24,606 nt of DNA. Origin: Schoenoplectus triqueter. Lineage: Eukaryota > Streptophyta > Magnoliopsida > Poales > Cyperaceae. The translations under genes and the position numbers were made by a program. The notes beneath the pieces were generated by a model. That model ran no database searches. It saw nothing but the letters and a program-made list of their open reading frames with translations, and was not told the origin of the DNA. This document shows, piece by piece, positions 11,701 to 21,426 of this stretch (position 1 is its first letter; each line of letters begins with the position of its first letter). The stretch spans positions 1-24,606 of the forward strand of contig CAXKVV010001717.1 in NCBI GenBank assembly GCA_964058805.1, read 5' to 3'.

Positions 11701-13139
11701 GCGCAAAACATGAAAACGGGACCCGACGACCTCGGTACCGCCGAAAACGAGTCCGGGCGCGCAAAACATGAAAACGGGACCCGACGCCCTCGGTATCGCC
11801 GAAAATGAGTCCGGGCGCGCAAAACATGAAAACGAGACCCGACGCCCTCGGTACCGCCGTAAACGAGTCCGGGCGCACAAAACATGAAAATGGGACACGA
11901 CCGCCCTCGGTACCGCCGAAAACGGGACCCGACGCCCTCGGTACCGCCGACAACGAGTTCGGGCGCGCAAAATAAGAAAATGTGACACGACGCCCACGGT
12001 ACCGCCGAAAACGGGACCCGACGCCTTCGAGACCGCCGAAAACGAGTCCGGGCGCGCAAAACATTAAAACGGCACCCGACGCCCTCGGTATCGCCGAAAA
12101 CGAGTCCGGGCGCGCAAAACATGAAAACGGGACCCGACGACCTCGGTACCGCCGAAAACGAGTCCGAGCGTGCAAAACATGAAAACGGGACCCGAAGCAC
12201 TCGAGACCGCCGAAAACGAGTCCGGGCGCGCAAAACAAGAAAACGGGACCCGAAGCACTCGAGACCGCCGAAAACGAGTCCGGGCGCGCAAAACATGAAA
12301 ACGGGACCCGACGCCCACGGTAGCGCCGAAAACGAGTCCGGGCGCGCAAAACATGAAAACGGGACCCGATGACCTCGGTATCGCCAAAAACGAGTCCGGG
12401 CGCCCAAAACATGAAAACGGTTCCCGACGACCTCGGTACCGCCGAACATGAGTTCGGGCGCGCAAAACATGAAAACGGGACCCGACGCCCTCGGGACCGC
12501 CGAAAACGAGTCGGGGCGCGCAAAACATGGAAACGGGAGCCGACGCCCTCGGGACCGTCGAAAACGAGTCGGGGCACGCAAAACATGGAAACGGGAGCCG
12601 ACGCCCTCAGGACCGCCGAAAACGAGTCGGGGCGCGCAAAACATGGAAACGGGAGCCGACGCCCTCGGGACCGCCGAAAACGAGTCGGGGCGCGCAAAAC
12701 ATGGAAACGGGAGCCGACGCCCTCGGTACGGCCGAAAATGAGTCCGGGAACGCAAAACATGAAAACGAGACACGACGCCCTCGTTACCTCCGAAAACGAG
12801 TCCGGGCGCGCAAAACAAGAAAATGTGACCCGACGCCCTCGATACCGCCGAAAACGGGTCCCGACGCCCTCGAGACCGCCGAAAACGAGTCCGAGCGCGC
12901 AAAAAAAGAAAACGGGACCCGACGCCCTCGGTACCGCCGAAAACGAGTTCGGGCGCGCAAAACATGAAAACGGGACCCGGCGACCTCGGTACCGCCGAAA
13001 ACGAGTCCGGGCGCGCAAAACATGAAAACGGGACCCGACGCCCACGGTATCGCCGAAAACGGGACCCGACGCCCTCGGTACCGCCGAAAACGAGTCCGGG
13101 AGCACAAAACATGAAAACGGGACCCGACGCCCTCAATAT
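8764..13139. repeat. 4376-bp higher-order repeat, copy B
   Basis: This is the second copy, directly adjoining copy A. Copy-specific differences include 10024 (C where A has T at 5648), 10465-10475 (GAGAACGGG where A has GAGTCCGGG), 10895 (G for A), 10994 (A for C), 12447 (C for A) and 13046 (C for A). The match to copy A ends between about 13139 and 13178, where the next monomer carries AACGCGACC in place of AACGGGACC. Few differences and no length change point to a recent segmental tandem duplication, by unequal crossing-over or a replication-based mechanism. The differences argue against a plain duplicated-contig artefact. Confidence 0.9.
12508..12739. repeat. Local block of four variant monomers (copy B)
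   Basis: This block corresponds to 8132-8363 at offset 4376. It has the same GAGTCGGGG and ATGGAAACGGGAGCC monomers. One site differs: 12662 is C where copy A has G at 8286. Confidence 0.85.
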
Positions 13140-14482
13140 CGCCGAAAACGAGTCCGGGCGCGCAAAACATGAAAACGCGACCCGACGCCCTCGGTACCGC
13201 CGAAAACGAGTCCGGGCGCGCAAAAAATGAAAACGGGACCCGACGACCTCCGTACCGCCGAAAACGAGTCCGGGCGCGCAAAACAAGAAAATGTGACCCG
13301 ACGCCCTCGAGACCGCCGAAAACGAGTCCGGGCGCGCAAAACATGAAAACGGGACTCGACGCCCTCGGTACCGCCGAAAACGAGTCCGGGCGCGCAAAAC
13401 ATGAAAACGGGACCCGACGCCCTCGGTACCGCCGAAAACGAGTCCAGGAACGCAAATCATGGAAACGTGACCCGACGCCCTCGGTACCGCCAAAAATGAG
13501 TCCGGGCGCGCAAAACAAGAAAATGAGACACGACGCCCTCGGTACCGTCGAAAACGGGACCCGACCCCCTCGGTATCGCCAAAAACGAGTCCGGGCGCGC
13601 AAAACATGAAAACGGGACCCGACGGCCTCGGTACCGCCGAAAATGAGTTCGGGTGCGCAAAACATGAAAATGATACCCGACGCCCTTGATACCGCCGATA
13701 ACGGGACCCAACGCCCTCGAGACCGCCGAAAACGACTCAGGGAGCGCAAAACATGAAAACGGGAGCCGACGCCCTCGGGACCGCCGAAAACGAGTTGGGG
13801 CGCGCAAAACATGAAACGGGAGCCGACGCCCTCGGTACGGCCGAAAACGAGTCCGAGCGCGCAAAACATGAAAATGCGACCTGACGCCGTCGTTACCGTC
13901 GAAAACTAGTCCGGGCGCGCAAAAGATGAAAATAAGACACGACGCCCTCGGTACCGCCGAAAACGAGTCCGGGCGCGCAAAACTTGGAAACTGGATCTGA
14001 GGCCCTCGGTACCGTCGAAAACGAGTCCGGGTGCGCAAATCATGGAAACGAGACCCGACGCCCTCGGTACCGCCGAAAACGAGTCCGGGCGCGCAAAACA
14101 AGAAAATGAGACACGACGCCCTCACTACCGCCGAAAACGGGACCCGACGCCTTCGAGACCGGCGAAAACGAGTCCGGGCGCGCAAAACATTAAAACGGGA
14201 CCCGACGCCCTCGGTATCGCCGAAAACGAGTCCGAGCGCGCAAAACATGAAAACGGGACCCGACGGCCTCGGTACCGCCAAAAATGAGTTCGGGCGCGCA
14301 AAACATGAAAACGATACCCGACGCCCTCGATACCGCCGAAAACGGGACCCGACGCCCTCGAGACCGCCAAAAACGAGTCCGGGAGCGCAAAACATGAAAA
14401 CGGGAGCCGACGCTCTCGGGACCGCCGAAAAAGAGTCGAGGCGCGCAAAACATGAAAACGGGACCCGACGCCCTCGGTACCG
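13140..14482. repeat. Diverged right edge of the satellite array
   Basis: Monomers here are the same family but carry more private changes than the interior, for example AAATCATGGAAACGTG, GAAAACTAGTCC, AAAGATGAAAATAAGAC and AACTTGGAAACTGGATCTGAGG. The 4376-bp order is not kept. The array stops inside a monomer after GGTACCGC, around 14482. Higher divergence at an array edge is expected when unequal exchange homogenises the centre more than the ends. Confidence 0.8.
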
Positions 14483-14839
14483 CTGTGCGACCCTTTTTCG
14501 CGCCTCTCCTCACTCAGGAAAAGAATCGAGTGAGAACGGCGGAAGAAGGACACGGTACCACCTTCAGATGTATATTTATGTATTTATTTTTAGGATTATA
14601 CATCCAAGGGCTTTTTTTTAGTGATTGTGGGAACTTTATTGTTCCAGTGAGCGCAGGCCCTCACTGTTAATTACCCTGGGCTATGAACCCTAGGAACCTT
14701 CGATGCTAAGAAAAAAGAATTAGAATATAAATAAAATTAATTAAATAGGTCATTTTGAGTAACGAGAACTAATCAACAACGATTATCCTTGGTTTTGTTG
14801 TTTTAATGAACCTGTGTGGTAGCTCAAACCATAATACGA
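14483..14839. other. Junction flank, unique-looking sequence
   Basis: Directly after the array the sequence changes to TGTGCGACCC and then to AT-rich DNA. A small inverted repeat is present: CTCACTC at 14509-14515 and GAGTGAG at 14528-14534. I see no gene, tRNA or recognisable transposon terminus. Open frames that cross from the array into this flank are chance extensions. Confidence 0.6.
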
Positions 14840-15480
14840 GACTGGTGAATCTGGGTGTTCTTATACCTTATAGATTCAATTATCAGAAGATGGTGAATTT
14901 GGTCCACTTAATTATCTTACTGATCTTCTAAATCATGAAACCCTATGAGTTTATAATTTAGGATGTTTTAACCTGAGCGTTTTGGGCTTTGTTATGTTTG
15001 ATTTATTGGGAACATGTGAGATTTGGGTCACTTGACTGTCTTACCAATCTTTCAGATTATGAAACTATGCTAGCTCATAATCCAGGCAATGTAAACCTGA
15101 GCGTTTTGGGCTTTATTAGGTTTAATTATCAGAAAAATGGGTGAGATTTGGATCACTTAGTCATTTAATTGATCTTCTAAATTATAAAGTTTGAAGCGCT
15201 ATGCCAACCTACAACCTAGGTATTTAAAATCTAAGCATTTTGGGCTTTATTAGATTTTCTTATCAGGAAGCCGGTGAGATTTGGGTCACTTAATGATTTT
15301 TTACTGATCTTCCAAATTATGAGATTTGACGCATTGTCAACTTATAATCTTAAGTTTTACGTGTTTTGTTAGGTTTATTTATTATAAGAACGAGTGAGAT
15401 TTGAATCACTTGATCGTCTCAAATGAATTTTTGAGTTGTGAAATCTAAAACGTTTTATAAGTTCATAACTTAAAGAATTG
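14840..15480. repeat. Degenerate tandem array, about 125 bp x 5
   Basis: The anchor GTGAGATTTGGGTCACTT and its variants start at 14893, 15016, 15141, 15274 and 15394, giving spacings of 123, 125, 133 and 120 bp. Each unit also contains a TGATCTTCTAAATTATGA-like block and a GAGCGTTTTGGGCTTTATTAG-like block. The units are clearly diverged, so this is an old array. A related unit lies in the retrotransposon 3' region at 20712-20815: TGAAGCGCTATGCCAAC is identical at 15192 and 20712, and two further blocks follow in the same order. Confidence 0.8.
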
Positions 15481-15495
15481 AATTTAGTATTTATC

Positions 15496-15517
15496 ATATA
15501 TATATATATATATATAT
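15496..15517. repeat. (AT)11 microsatellite
   Basis: Eleven perfect AT dinucleotides directly follow the 125-bp array in AT-rich sequence. Confidence 0.9.
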
Positions 15518-16999
15518 TTAGAAGGTGTTTAAGATCTATTCTATTTATTTCATTTATTTTAAAGGAGAATTTTATTTTTGAATTACTTCATTTATTTGAA
15601 AATAATTTTATTTTCGTTTATATTTATAAGAAAGGAATTTTAGGGTTACCATATTTTATTTATTATTTTTCCTGTTTTTAGTAAAAGGTTAAAATTTTTA
15701 GAGAAAGGTTAATATTTTATTTAAAATTATTTATAAATTAAGAGAATTATTATGTATTTATGAATTTATTAAATCAAAGATGAACTTCACTTCTTTTTTT
15801 TTTGTTCATATATGTTTACTTACCTTTATATTATGTTTATTATTTAAAAGAAATTATCATTATTATTTTATGAATAAAAATATTTATGATTGTGAATATC
15901 TAAAATAATTTTATATTTTAAGAATTATTTATTAATTAAGAATCTATTTATTATTATTTATTTTAGTTTTATGAAAACTAAATATTTCGTTTGTATAAAG
16001 TTCTGTGTAAGGTATGAATAATTTAGAAATAAATTTTGCTTAATTTGGAGCTTTGGAGGGTTTTGAAATAATTTATTTTGGTTGTATTTTATTATTCATA
16101 AAATTCTTTGGTTCTTTTATTCTTTTATTATTATTATTTCTTTTTACGTGATGGGTTAAGTTCAGCTTTATGGAATCAGACCGAATTTACTCTTTCTATT
16201 TTCATTATCCTTGAGCTATTTCTTTCTTTGCTTTCCTTTGAGCCTGATTGATTATTATTGTTTTTATCGTTAAGACATTATAGAAAATAAGCTCTAGTCT
16301 TCTTTCTTTTCTTGGACCTCAATATGAGCCATCTGACTTCTTTATTAGGCCAACCTTAAGTGTCTGATGTTCGCTTGAAAATTAATTAACTCTCTTAACA
16401 TTTATTATGCAGTGGATTAAACATCCAACGATTTTGATCTTTTATTACTATGCCAGATTTTTGTGAACTGTTATAAATTCTAAATTTTAGTACGACAACT
16501 TTGAGCTCTCAATTTTCATGTTCTTCTTTATGATCTGAATCTCAATTTACATCATATAAGTATATGAGTCATGCTTATGCACTTATTTCATATATCTTCA
16601 AGTTTATAACAATGCTTGACTTTTGTACTGATATGCTGGTGTTTGCCACTAATTTGAGTTTTTTTGAAAAGAATTCTACAGTTATGATAAGGAACTCATA
16701 TTTGGATTTCAGAATATTCTCAAACATTTATTAAGGAATCATTCTTTCGGGTAATTTTTGAAGGTTGTTTTTTTTTGTATAGTATTTCATTATTGGATGA
16801 CAATTACAGAAGATAACAAAGTATCTTTTGGTACTAATTCAGCAATAATATCTGACATGATTCAAATGATTTAAAATAAAGCTTCATGATTTTATACCAA
16901 ACAAGTTCCATGCACTTCTACTGACTTATGAAAGAGGAAAAGACATGTCCGCATTATTTAAACAATTTAAAGTAGTGGTTTTCTTTGAAAATATATAGG
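15518..16999. other. AT-rich non-coding stretch
   Basis: This is about 1.5 kb of AT-rich DNA with many TATTTA and TTATTT runs. I see no convincing coding region, RNA gene or transposon terminus. The short open frames present are low-complexity and Phe/Ile/Tyr-rich. It may be decayed transposon sequence, but nothing recognisable remains. Confidence 0.55.
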
Positions 17000-17760
17000 A
17001 AAACATTATTTGATATATTTTTTTAAACACATAAAACAAAACACATGCATCGTATTTACAAATATATATACCGTTTATTTTATGTTGTGAGGAATAAAAG
17101 GGACTGACAAGGGTCATTTCACCATAACATATCAATTTTATCTGATAGAAAAATTAAGTAGAAGATTATGAATAACTTTCATGTTGATCATATTTTTATT
17201 TGGTCAGGTTTGGACATATTTACAAATCAGTCCTTGTTCAGGGGTCTAAATCAGAAAAATAAACCTGTCAGAATCGTTTTACTCTTTTGAACATTCAGAG
17301 ATTAATATTTTTGTTTGAAATTTTTTGGTTAAGCATTATTTACAATAGAGTTTGAGAATATAAAATAAAATATATGTGTCATATTTACAGAAAGGTCCAA
17401 CTCAAATGATATTTTTGTGATTTTTAAGAGAAGGATGCAAAATTATTGAAATATTTGGGTTTTTATGCAACATTTCTAAAAGTGACATACTGGGACAAAG
17501 TGACAGTAAGACACATTGGGTAATTTAAAACAACTTTTATTTTTGAAGTTTTTTATTTGACGCCATTTTGGTTAAGTTTCAAGTGATTCTGACCAAAGTG
17601 TTAAAACTGTAATTAATGAATAGTTAAGAGTAATTAGGGTGTTTGGGTACTCAAAACTTTATATTTTTATCTCAAAATTTACAGTTAGACTCTATTATTT
17701 ATGGAAAATAAGAATATAAAATAAAATTTATATGTCAAATTTATAGATTGCTACAGTTTA
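17000..17760. repeat. Diverged repeats about 356 bp apart
   Basis: GAATATAAAATAAAAT followed by a block like ATATGTGTCATATTTACAG occurs at 17356 and again, with changes, at 17712, an offset of 356. A weaker relative (ACATAAAACAAAACACATG, then CGTATTTAC) lies near 17029-17060. All three stand in similar AT-rich contexts. The copies are old, and AT bias could inflate the similarity, so the third copy is tentative. Confidence 0.5.
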
Positions 17761-18187
17761 TTGGATCATTTTACTGCTGCCAGTAAAAGAGAAAAATCAG
17801 AGGGTATTTTTGGGATTTTAGAAAATCTGTTTAAAAGGAGATTTAAACAAGCTTAAGGGATTATAAAGAAGAATATTTATAACAAATTTTATGTAGGTAA
17901 TCTTCTCATTTAAGACAATAATAAACAAATTTCAAAATAGTTTCTCGGAAAAATAAGAACAATAATGGGTCTTGAATTGTTACTATAGTAAATGTTTATA
18001 TGATTCTTATTATGAAATATTACTAAAACTGTAATGCTACCTTATTTATACTAAATATGAGTTTTAAGGATTAACCTTTTTGCAAAAGAGTTTAATTTTC
18101 AGAAAAATCATCAGAACATGCTAGTATCTTTCATATTTTGTGTAAGGTTTATTAAATGCTTAAAACATTAGTTTCTCCAGATGGCAA
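17761..18187. other. AT-rich non-coding stretch
   Basis: I see no coding region, RNA gene or repeat that I can support in this stretch. Confidence 0.5.
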
Positions 18188-18266
18188 GCACTCGCGGCTG
18201 TATATAACCGGCACAAGCCTTACAACTTTTCAAGATTAGGCACTCACGGTTGTATATAACCGGCAC
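18188..18266. repeat. Two-copy 27-bp motif spaced 52 bp
   Basis: 18188-18214 and 18240-18266 are the same 27-bp block with two differences (G/A and C/T in GCACTCRCGGYTG), followed in both by TATATAACCGGCAC. The block is much richer in GC than its surroundings and holds a TATATAA core. The function is unknown. Confidence 0.75.
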
Positions 18267-18489
18267 CAAAATCAAGAAAAGCTCTTATTGTTAAAAAAAA
18301 CTTAAAGTTGCTACTGTAGTTGATTTTTGTTTTATAGTTTCAAACATAGAGTTTCATATAACCAGGAATAATCTGAGAATACGAAAAGAATCTAAACTAA
18401 ATGAAAATAAATGGAAAAGGTCCAGAAACAAAAGACCATGAAAAAAAAACAAAAAAAAAATGTTTTTAACTTTGAGGTGTATGTCTTTA

Positions 18490-19804
18490 TGTAGAAGAGT
18501 TGAAAGTCAAGTTATATAGTTCTAAACTAGTTTTCTCTTACTTTAAAACAGGAGAACTTAATAATATTAGGGAGCGATCTCATCCAGACCTACATATAAT
18601 CATTTTTTTTAACTCCTCAGAGTTGATTTTTTATTTTATACTGGACTCACAGATCTGTTTATATTTATATGTATTCAAGCTTCTATCTAACATCCAACAG
18701 AGCTTATGGTGTAGATTGAGGCTGAATCAAAAGGAGAAAACGAAAAGGGAAGAAACAAGATGCAAATAAGAAACAGCAAATAAAAAGAAAAGAGAGAAAA
18801 AAAACAAACGTAACAGTACTTGCAAAACTCTATTTCATTGCACAGATTCATATTTACAACTATAACATCAAAACAGAATATGATCCACAAGATCTACCTA
18901 TGCTATTATCTCTATCTAGAGGTTCTGAAACTGAATATGCGTAGAGTTTGCTGGTTTCAGAAAGGAAGAAAATTTTTGAGCAGAGTATAGGCTTGTTAGA
19001 GATATGAGATGGAGAGAGAGGGGGCTGGGTTGTGTATCTTGTCGCCAGGGAAGCTGCTATCTTGGATGCCTTTAAATAGAGAGGAGAGGCGGTTCATACG
19101 AGGTGTGATGTGTCGAAGGTATAACATTCCCTTAAAACTACTCCAACGACGCTCCATTTGATTCCTTCTGTTAGAACATTGCCCAATGATTGAGCCACAT
19201 GTGGACAGTCGGTTGCAGAACAGTCCAAAGTTCTGAGAGTGTTATTTGCATCGCAAGTTTAGCTAGTGAAGGCATATATACATGGCAATCGCATCATTAG
19301 TCCTTATGAGCTGGCATTTTTTTTTTGGAATTATCTGAAAATTAATCTTATCACACACCAGGTATTCTCTGATAATCTGAGCCGTCGATTTGGTGTTTAA
19401 GAGCTGAGCTTCTTTTACTAGAAACTAATACACTAGTGTCGTGGGACCCACACGAAGCTCTCTGAGCTATCAACTTGATCTTCTATGCATCGGGATGTTC
19501 TATTCACCTCTTAGCTGAGCTAATTTCTTCTTTGATGTGAATATTACACAGTGGGTTATTTTGAAAAACCGATTGCTTCTTTGATCTCTCCTTGGTAAGA
19601 TCTTTAGAAAGGTGTAAGGGTCTGATTCAATTCGAAACATTTCTCTCATCACCATTTTTGTTTTTCTTATCAGAGGAGGAATCGGGGAGAAAAAGAAAAC
19701 CAGAGAAGGGTTGCTTGAGTTTAAATTGACCTCTTATTTGCTTAGACATGGTGCACATGAACCGTTCTCTTCATTATTTTTGGTTCACAAGGAATAAGTC
19801 TACA
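18490..19804 (-). mobile_element. Candidate 3' LTR
   Basis: On the minus strand the segment would begin TGTAGACTTATTCC at 19804, directly after a strong polypurine tract, and end ...CTTCTACA at 18490. That gives 6-bp inverted termini TGTAGA/TCTACA with the usual TG...CA. Inside it are a TATA box at 19071-19079 and a pyrimidine-rich leader-like stretch after it, which fits U3 of about 725 bp followed by R-U5. The U3-like part has the perfect palindrome CCACATGTGG at 19195-19204. An alternative low end is 18710, also TGTAGA on the plus strand. An alternative high end is near 21606, beside another short purine run. Without the 5' LTR this stays a proposal. Confidence 0.45.
19071..19079 (-). promoter_or_regulatory. 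TATA box of the candidate LTR
   Basis: The minus strand reads CTATTTAAAG and, about 40-60 bases on, the CT-rich stretch CCCCCTCTCTCTCCATCTC, which resembles a plant promoter and leader. The orientation agrees with the polymerase genes. The transcription start would lie near 19045. A CATTGCCCAATG element (19177-19188) and the CCACATGTGG palindrome lie about 100-125 bases upstream. Confidence 0.5.
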
Positions 19805-19835
19805 CCTCCTTCCTTCCTTTATTTTTTTTTCTCTG
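19805..19835 (-). other. Polypurine tract (second-strand primer site)
   Basis: On the minus strand this is an almost pure purine run of about 31 bases broken by a single T. It ends AAAGGAAGGAAGGAGG immediately before TGTAGAC. A tract of this kind just upstream of the 3' LTR primes plus-strand DNA synthesis in LTR retrotransposons. It is the best of the candidates in the region. Confidence 0.5.
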
Positions 19836-20587
19836 AAATAGATTAGGAACATCACATTTAATGTAGATCATGAGGCATTTTTATGCTGATTGTGGGCCTG
19901 CAAGCAACTCAATCCACGAATTAAATTATTTCTCCCCTTGATTAAATTTGAATTTTATCATTATTTTAAACTTTTGAATTTATTTTGAAAGCTCCCCGGC
20001 TCCAAAATTCATCATAATTGACACAATTTTTTTATAAATCATGCCAAACATTATGGTAATTTTTTTATTTTTGCCCTTTGATTAATCATCAATTAATTAT
20101 TTTGGGGCCATAATTAATTGATTTAATTTGATTAATTGATTTTTCCCGACTTTTATAACTCCAAAAACATCAAATGATATATCAAAATTCTCATAATTTC
20201 ATGGAGAACCCAATTCTTTCATAAAATTTGAGTTTTGAAAATTTTGACTTTGATGAGGTTTTCGATTTGAATCTCCCAAGCTTTGGCAATGAATATTTTT
20301 TCTGAGAATTTCTAATTTCTTTAAATTTTATCCCCAACCCTTGGGTCTTTGGGCTTGATCTAAGCTTTTTGGGCCTCTATTATGCTTAATGGGTCTACTT
20401 GGGCTTTTTCGGAATACTAGGCCTCTCAGGCCTGACCCAAGTTTTAAATATTTTTTTAAATTATTCCCCGAATATTTTCAGGGGTAAACAAAGAGCCACC
20501 CACCAAAGCGGGTCATGAACACTTTGAGAATTGATGGGCCTGCTTTGGTGCATTCTAAGTTAACACTTATTCTTCTTATGAATGGTC

Positions 20588-21185
20588 TTCTATCCAGATG
20601 CCTTCATCTGAAGAGGTTTCAACTTTACTTCTTCAACACAAATTTTCTAATTTTCTTTGCTCCAACAAGGTTATCTTTGACAAAAGATACATGGCTCGGG
20701 ACACTTTGAGTCTGAAGCGCTATGCCAACTCACGTCAAGGCCTGCAATTATCGGAAGACAGGCTAAGCTTTGTATGTCTGATCCGACCTTCTAAGTCATG
20801 AGCTCAAAGCATTCTGTCGGCTTTTGGACTTAGGTCTCCAACTCCTTACGGAAGCAATCTTCGATTAGAGTTTTGTTTGAAGAAGTTTCGGCTTGAATTC
20901 TTCGTCTGACGGGATCTTCAATGGAGTACATTTGTTCCAAAAAGTTTCAACCCTGATTTTTTTGGTATAGATTTTGGATTTAATTTCTTTTCTGAAAGGT
21001 CTTTACTCAGATGCCTTCATCTAAAGAAACTCTTGCTTCACTTCTTCATCCACAGGGAATCTCAGATTTCGCCTTCGATGCATCCTTTGGCTGAAGAGGT
21101 TACAACTTGAGACCTTTGTCTGTCGGGATCTTCGACAAAGCACATTCGCTTCAAGTGATTTCAACCCTAACTTCTTTTCCTTTCA
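20588..21185. repeat. Degenerate repeats, offsets 214 and 413 bp
   Basis: GAAGAAGTTTCGGCTTGAAT with CTGACGGGATCTTC and TTTCAACCCTGA (20879-20960) recurs as GAAGAGGTTACAACTTGAGA with CTGTCGGGATCTTC and TTTCAACCCTAA (21093-21175), an offset of 214. CAGATGCCTTCATCTGAAGA at 20595 recurs as CAGATGCCTTCATCTAAAGA at 21008, an offset of 413. The stretch therefore appears built from two or three diverged units of roughly 210 bp. Confidence 0.65.
20712..20815. repeat. Single unit of the 125-bp repeat family
   Basis: This unit shares TGAAGCGCTATGCCAAC exactly with 15192-15208. It then has TTATCGGAAGACAGG against TTATCAGGAAGCCGG, and GACCTTCTAAGTCATGA against GATCTTCTAAATCATGA in the array at 14.9 kb. 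Order and orientation are the same. It is shorter than the array units, with internal gaps. Confidence 0.6.
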
Positions 21186-21426
21186 GCTTATACTTCCGTG
21201 TGTTTTTCTTCTGGTGGCTTGTTTACCCGATATCCTTTCAATGGGGCTTCGTACCTCAGATTTTCATTAGGAGATTCTAGCCTTGCCTGATCTTTAATGA
21301 ACTTTTGGTTTCACCTTTCTTTGCTCCTGATAAGCTCGTATGCTTGTTGTTTGTTTGCTCGCATATGTTGTTCAATCAGCATCTCTTCTTATCAGTATTT
21401 TTGACACAGCTTCACGGAGGGACCAT

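Larger units (their letters stand above)
1..14482. repeat. GC-rich satellite array, 58-bp monomers interspersed with 31-bp units
   Basis: The whole stretch is head-to-tail copies of one motif. An exact consensus monomer is 1424-1481. It contains GGGCGCGCAAAACATG in its first half and CCCTCGGTACCGCCGAAAAC in its second half. It has 37 G or C in 58 bases and ten CpG counting the junction. The monomer divides into a 27-bp part (1424-1450) and a 31-bp part (1451-1481). The 31-bp part also stands alone at many places, for example 7226-7256, 4918-4948 and 5711-5741. Common variants are GTATCGCC or GAGACCGCC for GTACCGCC, GACGACCTC or GAAGCCCTC for GACGCCCTC, and AATGAG for AACGAG. Many monomers keep a KpnI site (GGTACC) and a BssHII site (GCGCGC). 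The left end lies outside the window. I do not recognise it as a named satellite. Chromosomal position (centromeric, subtelomeric or interstitial) cannot be told from the sequence. Confidence 0.97.

Noticed and set aside
4388..13139. Assembly duplication artefact
   Set aside because: The copies differ at scattered single bases, so they are not one sequence pasted twice. Haplotype joining still cannot be fully excluded without reads.
1..14482. CRISPR-like array
   Set aside because: There are no unique spacers. Units are contiguous tandem copies and the surroundings are plant-like.
1..14482. rDNA intergenic spacer subrepeats
   Set aside because: GC-rich short subrepeats would fit, but no 18S, 5.8S or 25S sequence or rDNA promoter is visible, and the right flank is AT-rich transposon-type DNA. 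It cannot be excluded beyond the left edge.
14031..14621. 196-codon frame crossing the array edge
   Set aside because: It is satellite sequence that runs by chance into the flank, with no domain.
14650..14720. tRNA-like piece near GAACCCTAGGAACCTTCGATGC
   Set aside because: No cloverleaf or proper A and B boxes can be formed.
15478..15681. Small frames in AT-rich DNA (also 16926-17135, 18500-18769, 18687-18890, 20515-20709, 21629-22000)
   Set aside because: Low-complexity residues rich in Phe, Ile, Tyr and Lys, with no motif and no supporting context.
19071..19100. Plus-strand promoter TTTAAATAGAGAGG
   Set aside because: No plus-strand gene follows. The minus-strand reading agrees with the retrotransposon orientation and has a leader-like sequence after it.
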